DNA of 14,721 nt from Porphyrobacter sp. (GTDB lineage: Bacteria; Pseudomonadota; Alphaproteobacteria; Sphingomonadales; Sphingomonadaceae). The notes beneath the pieces were generated by a model. The model was not told where the DNA came from. It ran no database searches and saw nothing but the letters and a program-made list of their open reading frames with translations. The stretch spans positions 1 through 14,721 of the forward strand of contig JACIYY010000021.1 in NCBI GenBank assembly GCA_014359685.1, written 5' to 3'. Of the stretch, positions 1-6,334 are shown in pieces; the stretch's first letter is position 1; each line of letters opens with the position of its first letter. The translations under genes and the position numbers were made by a program.

Positions 1-230
1 CCGCGACCTTCCGCACCTGCGCCCCTTCGCGTCCCCGGCCGGTGTCGATGCGCCGGCCCCTGTGGCCTCATCGCCCGCCGGGGTGGGCGGCAAGCATCGC
101 CCCGTCGGCGCTGCGTGCGGGTGGCCGGGGCCGCAGCGGGTCACGCAAGGGGTGACAAAGCGCGCGCCGGCGGCTATGCGCCGCGCCTTTCCCACCTGGC
201 GCGACCATAGCGAAAGCGAGTGCACATCCC
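1..230. other. Non-coding gap upstream of rplO
   Basis: No recognisable gene lies here. rpmD (L30) normally precedes rplO, but none of the three forward frames reads like an L30 C-terminus. Frame 3 stops at 153-155 and frame 1 at 208-210, both with low-complexity Arg/Ala/Gly/Pro text, and frame 2 runs out of frame into rplO. Two small inverted repeats are visible: GTCAC/GTGAC at 140-144 and 152-156, and GCGGC/GCCGC at 170-174 and 180-184. The stretch is probably an unusually long untranslated spacer inside the spc operon; rpmD, if present, must end to the left of the window. Confidence 0.55.
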
Positions 231-752
231 ATGAAACTGACCGATCTTCGAGACAATCCCGGCGCCCGCAAGGCGCGCATGCGCGTGGGCCGCGGCATCG
301 GCTCCGGCAAGGGCAAGACCGCCGGGCGCGGCCAGAAGGGCGCCAAGGCGCGCTCCGGCGTGTCCGTCAACGGCTTCGAAGGCGGCCAGATGCCGCTGCA
401 CATGCGACTGCCCAAGCGCGGCTTCAACAACATCTTCGCCAAGGATTATGCCGAGATCAACCTCGGCCAGATCCAGAAGCTGATCGAGGCCGGCAAGCTG
501 GATACAGGCAGCGTGATCGACCATGCGGCGCTGAAGGCGGCCGGTGTGGCGCGCGGCGGCAAGGATGGCGTGCGGCTGCTCGCCAAGGGGGCGTTTTCCG
601 CCACCGCCCGGTTCCGGGTGGCCGGCGTGTCCAAGGGCGCGCTGGCGGCGGTCGAATCGGCCGGCGGCACGGTCGAATTGATCGCGGCGCGCGACCCGGC
701 CGCGCTGGCCGCAGCGAAGAAGGGCACCGCCAAGGCCGCCGCCGCCCGATAA
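231..752 (+). CDS. rplO: 50S ribosomal protein L15
   Basis: This 173-residue protein is ribosomal protein L15 (uL15), a large-subunit assembly protein that binds 23S rRNA. The N-terminus has the family's basic glycine-rich segment at about residues 19-37 ([19 protein letters not shown]), followed by [17 protein letters not shown] at about 49-65. The C-terminal half carries the globular L15 domain and ends in an Ala/Lys-rich tail. The ATG at 231 gives the family's [12 protein letters not shown] start; only a weak GCGAG stands in front of it as a ribosome-binding site. The length is a little above the 144 residues of E. coli, within the usual range for alphaproteobacteria. It is the first gene in the window of the spc operon and is followed after 111 bp by secY. 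Identification is secure. Confidence 0.97.
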   Translation: MKLTDLRDNPGARKARMRVGRGIGSGKGKTAGRGQKGAKARSGVSVNGFEGGQMPLHMRLPKRGFNNIFAKDYAEINLGQIQKLIEAGKLDTGSVIDHAALKAAGVARGGKDGVRLLAKGAFSATARFRVAGVSKGALAAVESAGGTVELIAARDPAALAAAKKGTAKAAAAR

Positions 753-763
753 CCCTGCGATTT

Positions 764-794
764 GCCGGGCGGGGTTCTTGCAACCCGGCCCGGC
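764..794 (+). terminator. Strong hairpin between rplO and secY
   Basis: Nearly perfect inverted repeat: the arms 764-776 (GCCGGGCGGGGTT) and 782-794 (AACCCGGCCCGGC) pair at 12 of 13 positions with one G-G mismatch and a CTTGC loop. No T-run follows, so a classical intrinsic terminator is not clear. It could be an attenuator, an mRNA-processing or stability element that sets the L15/SecY ratio, or part of a secY control region. The structure is seen directly; its role is inferred. Confidence 0.6.
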
Positions 795-803
795 CCCTAT
801 ATG
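775..803 (+). promoter_or_regulatory. Possible secY promoter (weak)
   Basis: A TATATG hexamer at 798-803 within CCCCTATATGG resembles a sigma70 -10 element. TTCTTG at 775-780 is a poor -35 at 17 bp spacing. It overlaps the hairpin at 764-794. If used, transcription would begin near 810, after the in-frame ATG at 801 and before the one at 864, which agrees with the family start of SecY. The -35 is weak and the call is tentative. Confidence 0.3.
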
Positions 804-863
804 GCGTCTCCTGAAGCGGGGCCGGCATCGGCTCCCCCGGCCAGCAAGGCATCCGACACGACA

Positions 864-2228
864 ATGGCATCCCGCGCCGACAATATCGCAAGCTCGCTCA
901 GCCTCGCCAATTTCGGGCAGGCGACCGAGCTGCGCCAGCGCATCTGGTTTACCATTGGTGCGCTCATCGTGTTCCGCTTCCTCAGCTTCGTGCCGCTGCC
1001 CGGCGTCAATCCGCTGATCCTGGAAACGCTCTACGACCAGACGCGCGGCGGCATCCTCGACCTGTTCAACACCTTTTCCGGCGGATCGCTGGAGCGGATG
1101 AGCCTGATCGCGCTGGGCGTGATGCCCTATATCACCGCCTCGATCGTGATCCAGCTGGCCGCCTCGCTCCACCCGCCGCTGATGGCGCTGAAGAAGGAAG
1201 GCGAGGCCGGGCGCAAGAAGCTCAACCAGTACACCCGCTATGGCGCGGTGCTGCTGTGCGCGGTCCAAGGGTGGTTCCTGGCCAGCGGGCTGGAGGCCTA
1301 TGGCGCGCAGAGCGGGCTGCAGGCGGTGGTCGAACCGGGGCTGATGTTCCGCATCCTGGCGGTGGTCAACCTGATCGGCGGGACCATGTTCCTGCTCTGG
1401 CTGGGCGAGCAGATCACCAGCCGGGGGATCGGCAACGGCGTATCGCTGATCATCATGGCCGGCATCGTCGCCCAGTTCCCGACCTTCGCCGCCAACCTGT
1501 TCGAAGGCGGCCGGACCGGCTCGATCAGTGCGTTCCTGATCGTCGGGCTGGTGGCGATGATCATCGCCCTGATCCTGTTCATCAGCTTCATGGAGCGTGC
1601 CCAGCGCCGCCTGCTGATCCAATACCCCAAGCGCGCCTCGCAGCGCGGGATGATGCAGGCCGATCGCAGCCACCTGCCGCTGAAGCTGAACACCGCCGGC
1701 GTGATCCCGCCGATCTTCGCCAGCTCGCTGCTGCTGCTGCCGCTGACGATCAGCCAGTTCGCCGGCAACAGCGCCGACCCGGACAGCGCGTTCTACGGCG
1801 TGATCCAGGCGCTGAACCTGTATCTCCAGCACGGCGCGCCGCTGTACATGGTGCTGTATGCGGCCGGAATCATCTTCTTCTGCTTCTTCTACACCGCAGT
1901 GGTCTTCAATCCGGAGGAGACGGCGGAGAACCTGAAGAAGAACGGCGGCTTCATCCCCGGCATCCGCCCGGGCAAGCGGACCGCCGATTATCTCGACTAC
2001 GTCCTCACCCGTATCACCGTGGTGGGCGCGATCTACCTGACGCTGGTATGCGTCATTCCGGAATATGTGATCGCCCAGACCGGCCTGCCGCTGTTCCTGG
2101 GTGGCACCAGCCTGCTGATCGTGGTCAATGTCACGGTCGACACGATCAGCCAGATCCAGTCGCATCTGCTGGCACACCAATATGGCGACCTGATCAAGAA
2201 GGCCAAGCTGAAGGGACGGCTGCGCTGA
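864..2228 (+). CDS. secY: Preprotein translocase subunit SecY
   Basis: SecY forms the protein-conducting channel of the SecYEG translocon in the inner membrane. From the ATG at 864 the protein has 454 residues, with about ten hydrophobic membrane segments beginning near residue 27 (IWFTIGALIVFRFLSFVPLPG). It shows the plug region GGILDLFNTFSGG, the conserved MPYITASIVIQL segment, QYTRYG, and GEQITSRGIGNGVSLII. The cytosolic C5 loop with FNPEETAENLKKNGGFIPGIRPG and the basic C-terminal tail are intact. In-frame upstream starts exist (TTG 762, ATG 801), but residues before MASRAD are low-complexity Pro/Ala and the family starts at or near MASRAD. No strong ribosome-binding site precedes 864; an AAGG at 845-848 is rather far away. 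adk follows after 26 bp. Identity is secure, the start less so. Confidence 0.96.
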   Translation: MASRADNIASSLSLANFGQATELRQRIWFTIGALIVFRFLSFVPLPGVNPLILETLYDQTRGGILDLFNTFSGGSLERMSLIALGVMPYITASIVIQLAASLHPPLMALKKEGEAGRKKLNQYTRYGAVLLCAVQGWFLASGLEAYGAQSGLQAVVEPGLMFRILAVVNLIGGTMFLLWLGEQITSRGIGNGVSLIIMAGIVAQFPTFAANLFEGGRTGSISAFLIVGLVAMIIALILFISFMERAQRRLLIQYPKRASQRGMMQADRSHLPLKLNTAGVIPPIFASSLLLLPLTISQFAGNSADPDSAFYGVIQALNLYLQHGAPLYMVLYAAGIIFFCFFYTAVVFNPEETAENLKKNGGFIPGIRPGKRTADYLDYVLTRITVVGAIYLTLVCVIPEYVIAQTGLPLFLGGTSLLIVVNVTVDTISQIQSHLLAHQYGDLIKKAKLKGRLR

Positions 2229-2254
2229 AGCCAGCTGGTTTGGGGGGATCTGCG

Positions 2255-2905
2255 ATGAACATCATTCTGCTCGGCCCGCCGGGGGCAGGCAAGGGAACCC
2301 AGGCGGCGCGGCTGGTCGAGCATCACGGGATGCGCCAGCTGTCGACCGGCGACATGCTGCGCGCCGCAGTGGCCGCGCGCACGCCGATCGGCCTTCGCGC
2401 CAAGGAGGTCATGGATCGCGGCGAGCTGGTGTCGGACGAGATCGTGTCCGCCCTGATCGACGCCGAGCTGACCGCGATGGGCGAGGGGGTCGGGGTCATC
2501 TTCGACGGCTATCCGCGCACCGTCCAGCAGGCCGAACAGCTCGATGCTATCCTCGCCCGTCACCACCGCCGGCTCGACGCGGTGATCGAGCTCGAGGTGG
2601 ACGAGGAGGCGCTGGTCCGCCGCATCTGCGGCCGCTTCTCCTGCGCCAATTGCGGGGAGGGCTATCACGACGAATTCAAGCCCCTGCGCGTGCCGGGCAC
2701 CTGCGACCGCTGCGGCGGGCACGAATTCAAGCGCCGGCCCGACGACAACGAGGCGACGGTCCGCAAACGGCTCCAGGTCTATCGCAACGAGACCGCGCCG
2801 ATTCTGCCGCTCTACGAACAGCGCGGCATCGTCACCCGGATCGACGGCATGGCCGCGATCGAGGAGGTGACCGATGCGGTCGAGCGCGCGCTGGCTTCGG
2901 CCTGA
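2255..2905 (+). CDS. adk: Adenylate kinase, zinc-binding LID type
   Basis: Adenylate kinase catalyses ATP + AMP to 2 ADP in the cytoplasm and maintains the adenylate balance. The 216-residue protein has the P-loop GPPGAGKGT at residues 7-15, the AMP-binding STGDMLR near 30-36, and FDGYPRT at 83-89. The LID domain (about 122-160) carries four cysteines, C130 and C133 (CANC) and C150 and C153 (CDRC), the arrangement that binds structural zinc in Gram-positive and many other long-form kinases; E. coli Adk lacks this set. RRPDDN and RLQVYRNET are also conserved. The ATG at 2255 follows a G-rich ribosome-binding site (GGGGGGA, 2242-2248). Placement directly behind secY is typical of alphaproteobacteria. 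Identity is secure. Confidence 0.97.
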   Translation: MNIILLGPPGAGKGTQAARLVEHHGMRQLSTGDMLRAAVAARTPIGLRAKEVMDRGELVSDEIVSALIDAELTAMGEGVGVIFDGYPRTVQQAEQLDAILARHHRRLDAVIELEVDEEALVRRICGRFSCANCGEGYHDEFKPLRVPGTCDRCGGHEFKRRPDDNEATVRKRLQVYRNETAPILPLYEQRGIVTRIDGMAAIEEVTDAVERALASA

Positions 2906-2911
2906 CAGGTG

Positions 2912-3481
2912 ATGACCGGCGCGCGGCACGCTCGCAGGCGCGGGGCGCGGCTTCTGGCTGTCGCGGCGCTCGTTTCGGGAGCGTTGTCGCCCCTTGCCGC
3001 ACCCGCCAGCGCCGAAGTGCTCGACAGCGGCGATGCCGGCTTCGTGACCCATGGCAGCGCGCTGGTTGCTGCGCCGCCGGCGGCAATATGGGCAGCGCTG
3101 GTGGAGCCGGCGCGGTGGTGGTCGCCCGCGCATAGCTGGTCCGGGGATGCCGCCAATCTGACGCTCTCCGCTGTCGCCGGCGGCTGCTTGTGCGAGCGCT
3201 TGCCCGATGGCGGATCGGTGGAGCACCTGCGGGTGATCCATGCCGCGCCGGGCCGCCTGCTGCGCGGGGTGGGTGCGCTCGGGCCGCTTCAGGGGGAGGC
3301 GCTTGCGGCCACGCTGACCATCACGCTGGCGCCGGAAGGAGACGGGACTCGCCTCGCGTGGCGCTATGGAGTTGCCGGGAAGGCGGGCTTCCCGCTGGCA
3401 CAGGTTGCGCCGGCGGTGGACGCAGTAGTGTCGGAGCAGATGGCGCGGCTCGCCGCTTTGTTCGCGCCGGCCGCGCGATGA
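2912..3481 (+). CDS. Predicted exported SRPBCC/START-like domain protein
   Basis: This 189-residue protein has an N-terminal signal peptide: a basic n-region (residues 5-13, RHARRRGAR), a hydrophobic core (LLAVAALVSGAL) and a likely cleavage site after ASA at about residue 34. The mature part resembles the SRPBCC fold (polyketide cyclase/START/AHSA1 group). It begins with a segment like VTHGSALVAAPPAAIWAAL, followed by a WW motif, a loop GGCLCE, RLLRGVGALGPL, and LTITLAPEGDGTRLAWRY, and ends in a long C-terminal helix. These domains bind hydrophobic ligands, but the ligand here is unknown. The start is ATG 2912, or possibly the adjacent GTG 2909; both lie within 7 bp of the adk stop, so translation is probably coupled to adk. 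The basic run before the core is only loosely Tat-like. Fold assignment is by recognition of pattern; no specific function can be given. Confidence 0.75.
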   Translation: MTGARHARRRGARLLAVAALVSGALSPLAAPASAEVLDSGDAGFVTHGSALVAAPPAAIWAALVEPARWWSPAHSWSGDAANLTLSAVAGGCLCERLPDGGSVEHLRVIHAAPGRLLRGVGALGPLQGEALAATLTITLAPEGDGTRLAWRYGVAGKAGFPLAQVAPAVDAVVSEQMARLAALFAPAAR

Positions 3482-3488
3482 CGAGCTT

Positions 3489-3517
3489 TTGACGCCGCCC
3501 GCAGCCCGCGCTATAGA
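3489..3517 (+). promoter_or_regulatory. Sigma70-type promoter P1 of rpsM operon
   Basis: TTGACG at 3489-3494 and TATAGA at 3512-3517 are separated by exactly 17 bp. The -35 matches consensus at 5 of 6 positions and the -10 at 4 of 6. It begins 7 bp after the stop codon of the SRPBCC gene and would give a leader of about 270 nt before rpsM. It is the best promoter-like sequence I found in the window. Confidence 0.65.
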
Positions 3518-3541
3518 CGAGGCGTCGCCGGCACGATGCGG

Positions 3542-3564
3542 GCGTTGCCGTCGCCGGGCAATGC
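3542..3564 (+). terminator. Hairpin between the two rpsM promoter candidates
   Basis: The arms 3542-3549 (GGCGTTGCC without the first G) and 3557-3564 (GGCAATGC) form eight pairs including one G-T wobble, with a 7-nt loop. It lacks a T-run. It could weaken read-through from P1 or from the upstream gene, or be incidental in this GC-rich DNA. Confidence 0.35.
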
Positions 3565-3585
3565 TGCGGCGCGCCCTATTGGCTG

Positions 3586-3614
3586 TTGACGCGCCGGGCG
3601 AATCGCCCTAACTG
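3586..3614 (+). promoter_or_regulatory. Possible second promoter P2 of rpsM operon
   Basis: TTGACG at 3586-3591 is a good -35. At 17 bp spacing lies TAACTG (3609-3614), part of CCCTAACTG. This is a poor match to the E. coli -10, although alphaproteobacterial promoters often have relaxed -10 elements with a strong TTGAC -35. If used, the rpsM leader would be about 175 nt. Confidence 0.45.
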
Positions 3615-3738
3615 CACACTCCATTCGCTCCATCGGGACGTATCCGGGTCAAGGCCGCAGCTTTCGGTGCGCGCCTCCCATAGTGCGTTTTCCCCTGCCT
3701 TTGCGCCGGGGCGGCGGTGGCGGCGGAGGAACGACGCG

Positions 3739-3840
3739 ATGAGATGGGGGCCCTGCCGCAACCGGCCTGGCCCCTGTGGAGCATGGAGAATCGAGTGGCT
3801 CGTATTGCCGGGATCAACATCCCAACCAACAAGCGCGTGA
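3739..3840 (+). CDS. Candidate 33-aa leader ORF overlapping rpsM
   Basis: A GGAGGA ribosome-binding site (3725-3730) stands 8 nt before ATG 3739, a better signal than that of rpsM. The ORF encodes 33 residues starting [14 protein letters not shown] and ends at TGA 3838-3840, overlapping the first 46 nt of rpsM in a different frame. The peptide resembles no family I know. The same GGAGGA also lies 13 nt before ATG 3744, which is in frame with rpsM and would add 17 residues to S13, so the signal might serve that start instead. Translation here would melt the hairpin at 3747-3774. This is a hypothesis from signal quality only. Confidence 0.25.
   Translation: MRWGPCRNRPGPCGAWRIEWLVLPGSTSQPTSA
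3747..3774 (+). promoter_or_regulatory. Hairpin in rpsM leader, candidate regulatory RNA
   Basis: GGGGCC (3747-3752) pairs perfectly with GGCCCC (3769-3774). After a symmetrical CT/CT internal loop, GCCG (3755-3758) pairs with CGGC (3763-3766), closed by a CAAC tetraloop. The structure ends 10 nt before the rpsM ribosome-binding site (GGAGAA, 3785-3790). In E. coli, S4 represses the alpha operon through a folded rpsM leader; whether this element has a similar role here is inference. Confidence 0.5.
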
Positions 3841-4163
3841 TCGTCGCGCTGACCTACATTCACGGGATCGGCCCGACCACGGCGAGGGAGATCGCCGACA
3901 AGCTGGGGATCGACCATTCGCGCCGGGTCCAGGACCTGACCGACGCGGAAGTGCTGCAGATCCGCGAGACGATCGATGCCGATTACGCGGTCGAGGGCGA
4001 CCTGCGCCGCAACACCGCGATGAACATCAAGCGGCTGATGGACCTCGCCTGCTATCGCGGGCTGCGCCATCGCAAGGGCCTGCCGGTTCGCGGCCAGCGC
4101 ACGCACACCAACGCCCGCACCCGCAAGGGCAAGGCCAAGCCGATCGCCGGCAAGAAGAAGTAA
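3795..4163 (+). CDS. rpsM: 30S ribosomal protein S13
   Basis: S13 (uS13) sits in the head of the small subunit and contacts tRNA and the large subunit. The 122-residue protein begins [14 protein letters not shown], contains the helix-two turns-helix segment [19 protein letters not shown], and ends with the basic tail [20 protein letters not shown] followed by a Lys-rich end. The start is GTG 3795, because the family begins exactly at (M)ARIAG; the ribosome-binding site is GGAGAA at 3785-3790. In-frame ATGs at 3783 and 3744 would add 4 or 17 unconserved residues. This is the first gene of the alpha operon, with rpsK 66 bp downstream. Identity is secure. Confidence 0.96.
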   Translation: MARIAGINIPTNKRVIVALTYIHGIGPTTAREIADKLGIDHSRRVQDLTDAEVLQIRETIDADYAVEGDLRRNTAMNIKRLMDLACYRGLRHRKGLPVRGQRTHTNARTRKGKAKPIAGKKK

Positions 4164-4171
4164 GCCGCGCG

Positions 4172-4189
4172 GCCCCCCTCGCGGGGGTC
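4172..4189 (+). other. Small hairpin in rpsM-rpsK gap
   Basis: CCCCC (4174-4178) pairs with GGGGG (4183-4187) around a TCGC loop, just behind the rpsM stop. A further G-C pair (4172 with 4189) is possible past one mismatch. No T-run follows. It may be an mRNA stability or processing element. Confidence 0.35.
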
Positions 4190-4229
4190 AGCCGCTTGCC
4201 GCTCATTCGATCACGACAGGACAACAGCC

Positions 4230-4619
4230 ATGGCACGCGAACCCCAGCGCCTCCGGAGGCGGGAACGCAAGAACATCAGCAGCGGCGTCGCGCACGTCAA
4301 TGCCAGCTTCAACAATACGATGATCACCATCACCGACGCGCAGGGCAATGCGATCAGCTGGTCCTCGGCCGGGATGATGGGCTTCAAGGGCAGCCGCAAG
4401 TCGACCCCCTATGCCGCCCAGGTCGCCGCCGACGATGCCGGCAAGAAAGCCGCCGAACACGGCGTGCGCACGCTGGAGGTGGAGATCAAGGGGCCGGGAT
4501 CGGGCCGCGAGAGCGCGCTGCGCGCGCTGCAGGCGGTGGGCTTCACCATCACCAGCATCCGCGACGTGACCCCGATCCCGCACAACGGCGTCCGGCCGTC
4601 CAAGCGGCGCCGCGTCTGA
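4230..4619 (+). CDS. rpsK: 30S ribosomal protein S11
   Basis: S11 (uS11) is part of the platform of the 30S subunit and shapes the mRNA exit region. The 129-residue protein contains the family's core: [21 protein letters not shown] (about residues 20-40), [23 protein letters not shown], the [13 protein letters not shown] segment, and the C-terminal signature [20 protein letters not shown]. Its length matches the usual 129. The ATG at 4230 has a ribosome-binding site (CAGGA, 4217-4221) 8 nt upstream. It lies between rpsM and rpoA; rpsD, which separates these genes in enterobacteria, is absent, as is usual outside that group. Confidence 0.97.
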   Translation: MAREPQRLRRRERKNISSGVAHVNASFNNTMITITDAQGNAISWSSAGMMGFKGSRKSTPYAAQVAADDAGKKAAEHGVRTLEVEIKGPGSGRESALRALQAVGFTITSIRDVTPIPHNGVRPSKRRRV

Positions 4620-4647
4620 TTCGAAGCTGCGCGCCGGGGCCCGGGTC

Positions 4648-4668
4648 GCGCCGGGCGGAACCCGGCGC
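4648..4668 (+). other. Perfect hairpin in rpsK-rpoA gap
   Basis: GCGCCGGG (4648-4655) and CCCGGCGC (4661-4668) form a perfect 8-bp stem around a CGGAA loop, about 75 nt before rpoA. No T-run follows. It lies where a partial attenuator or processing site could set the amount of RNA polymerase alpha relative to the ribosomal proteins. Confidence 0.45.
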
Positions 4669-4744
4669 ACCCTCGCATCGGTCGCGGCGTCGCACCGGCG
4701 CCTCGCGGCCCTTGCCGCCAGTACAAGACCTTTAGGGGAAATCC

Positions 4745-5800
4745 ATGTCCGTCAATGTGAAGAACTGGCAGGAGCTGAAGAAGCCCAGCAGCCTCGATGT
4801 CAAGAGCGGCGGGGATGCCAGGCGCCGCGCGACCTTCGTCGCCGAGCCGCTCGAACGGGGATTCGGCCTGACCCTCGGGAACGCGCTGCGCCGGGTGCTG
4901 CTGTCCAGCCTTCAGGGCGCCGCGATCACCTCGATCAAGGTCGAGAACGTGCTCCACGAATTCTCCAGCCTCGCCGGCGTGCGTGAGGATGTGACCGACA
5001 TCGTCCTCAACGTGAAGCAGATCGCGCTGCGGATGGAGGGCGAGGGGCCCAAGCGGTTGCAGCTGTCGGTCACCGGCCCGGCCGAAGTGACCGCCGGGCA
5101 TATCGCCGTATCGGGCGATATCGAGGTGATGAACAAGGATCTCGTGATCTGCCATCTCGACGAGGGCGCGACTCTCAACATGGAGCTGACCGCCGATACC
5201 GGCAAGGGCTACGTCCCGGCGGTGCAGAACCGGCCGGTCGACGCCCCGATCGGGTTGATCCCGGTCGATTCGCTCTACTCGCCGGTGCGCCAGGTCAGCT
5301 ACAAGGTCGACAATGCCCGTGTCGGGCAGGAGCTCGATTACGACAAGCTGAGCCTGACGGTCGAGACCGACGGCACCGTCACCCCCGAAGACGCGGTCGC
5401 CTATGCGGCCCGCATCCTGCAGGACCAGCTCTCGCTGTTCGTGCATTTCGAGGAGGGCATCCCGCAGCCGTCGAGCCCGATGATCGGCATCGCGGTGCAG
5501 CCGGAACAGAGCGATACCAACCAGCTCAACCGCTACCTGCTCAAGAAGGTGGACGAGCTGGAGCTGTCGGTGCGCTCGGCCAATTGCCTGAAGAACGACA
5601 ACATCATCTATATCGGCGACCTGGTCCAGAAGACCGAGGCGGAGATGCTGCGGACCCCCAATTTCGGCCGCAAGTCGCTGAACGAGATCAAGGAAGTGCT
5701 GTCGGGCATGGGCCTGCGGCTGGGCATGGACATCCCCGGCTGGCCGCCTGAGAACATCGAGGAGATGGCCAAGAAGCTGGAGCAGGAACTGCTCGGATGA
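4745..5800 (+). CDS. rpoA: DNA-directed RNA polymerase subunit alpha
   Basis: The alpha subunit dimerises to start RNA polymerase assembly, and its C-terminal domain binds UP elements and activators. The 351-residue protein has the N-terminal domain with [23 protein letters not shown] at about residues 34-56, the insert domain, and [21 protein letters not shown] near 166-186. A linker at about 240-260 precedes the C-terminal domain, which has [11 protein letters not shown] (R277 corresponds to E. coli R265 for DNA contact) and the helix-hairpin-helix [15 protein letters not shown] good ribosome-binding site, AGGGGAA at 4734-4740, precedes the ATG. It is the third gene of the alpha operon. Identity is secure. 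Confidence 0.98.
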   Translation: MSVNVKNWQELKKPSSLDVKSGGDARRRATFVAEPLERGFGLTLGNALRRVLLSSLQGAAITSIKVENVLHEFSSLAGVREDVTDIVLNVKQIALRMEGEGPKRLQLSVTGPAEVTAGHIAVSGDIEVMNKDLVICHLDEGATLNMELTADTGKGYVPAVQNRPVDAPIGLIPVDSLYSPVRQVSYKVDNARVGQELDYDKLSLTVETDGTVTPEDAVAYAARILQDQLSLFVHFEEGIPQPSSPMIGIAVQPEQSDTNQLNRYLLKKVDELELSVRSANCLKNDNIIYIGDLVQKTEAEMLRTPNFGRKSLNEIKEVLSGMGLRLGMDIPGWPPENIEEMAKKLEQELLG

Positions 5801-5807
5801 ACGGGCT

Positions 5808-5825
5808 CCGGCGGCCTGCCGCCGG
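5808..5825 (+). terminator. Hairpin directly behind rpoA
   Basis: CCGGCGG (5808-5814) and CCGCCGG (5819-5825) form a perfect 7-bp stem with a CCTG loop, followed by GTTTCC. The short T-run could allow partial termination between rpoA and rplQ. It starts 8 bp after the rpoA stop. Confidence 0.45.
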
Positions 5826-5843
5826 GTTTCCAAAAGGGTGAAC

Positions 5844-5865
5844 GGCGGCGACCCTGACAGCCGCC
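5844..5865 (+). other. Second inverted repeat in rpoA-rplQ gap
   Basis: GGCGGC (5844-5849) and GCCGCC (5860-5865) are perfectly complementary around a 10-nt loop. AGGGT (5835-5839) and ACCCT (5851-5855) could pair instead, so two alternative folds are possible in this 113-bp gap. Confidence 0.3.
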
Positions 5866-5914
5866 AGCTACGGGTTACCTGATACGGACCCCTAACGAAC
5901 GAAGGACACCTGCC

Positions 5915-6334
5915 ATGCGCCACGGAATCGCCGGTCGCAAATTGCAGCGCAAATCCGGCCACCGCGCCGCTTTGCTGCGCAACCTCGCCGCAGCCTTGAT
6001 CAAGCACGAGCAGATCCAGACCACGCTGCCCAAGGCCAAGGAGCTGCGGCCCTATGTCGAGAAGCTGATCACGCTGGCCAAGCGCGGCGGCCTCTCCAAC
6101 CGCCGCCTCGCGCACAGCCGGCTGATGGACGAGGCGCAGGAGCGCAAGCTGTTTGCCGTGCTGGCCGAACGCTACGCCACCCGCGAAGGCGGCTATACCC
6201 GGATCGTCAAGGCCGGCTATCGCGCCTCCGACGCGGCGCAGATGGGGATCATCGAGCTCGTCGACCGCGACCCCGCCGCCAAGGGCCAGGACAGCGGCCC
6301 GGTGCAGACGCAGGACGAATACGAAGACGCCTGA
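5915..6334 (+). CDS. rplQ: 50S ribosomal protein L17
   Basis: L17 (bL17) is a large-subunit protein near the exit tunnel. The 139-residue protein starts with the family signature [20 protein letters not shown], followed by [32 protein letters not shown] and the core ending in [18 protein letters not shown] at about residue 121. A short acidic, Gln/Asp-rich tail follows (about 122-139), a common variable extension. The ATG at 5915 has a GAAGGA ribosome-binding site (5901-5906) 8 nt upstream. It is the last gene of the alpha operon and faces the convergent lpdA gene. Identity is secure. Confidence 0.97.
   Translation: MRHGIAGRKLQRKSGHRAALLRNLAAALIKHEQIQTTLPKAKELRPYVEKLITLAKRGGLSNRRLAHSRLMDEAQERKLFAVLAERYATREGGYTRIVKAGYRASDAAQMGIIELVDRDPAAKGQDSGPVQTQDEYEDA

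Larger units (their letters stand above)
3482..3794 (+). other. Promoter and leader region of the alpha operon
   Basis: This 313-bp stretch between the SRPBCC gene and rpsM has no recognised protein gene. From left to right it holds a good promoter (3489-3517), a hairpin (3542-3564), a second promoter candidate (3586-3614), a short ORF with a strong ribosome-binding site (3725-3840), and a hairpin (3747-3774) just before the rpsM ribosome-binding site. The elements are listed individually. The length and content suggest that expression of S13, S11, RNA polymerase alpha and L17 is controlled here. Confidence 0.6.

Noticed and set aside
762..863. Upstream starts for secY (TTG 762, ATG 801)
   Set aside because: The added residues are Pro/Ala-rich and unlike SecY N-termini, no ribosome-binding site precedes them, and the hairpin and possible -10 element occupy this DNA.
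174..2180. 668-codon open frame on the - strand
   Set aside because: It is antisense to rplO and secY, with Asp/Arg/Gln-rich low-complexity text and no recognisable fold; it is a mirror of the codon bias of the real genes.
4409..6115. 568-codon open frame on the - strand
   Set aside because: It is antisense to rpoA and parts of rpsK and rplQ, and its composition is typical of shadow frames.
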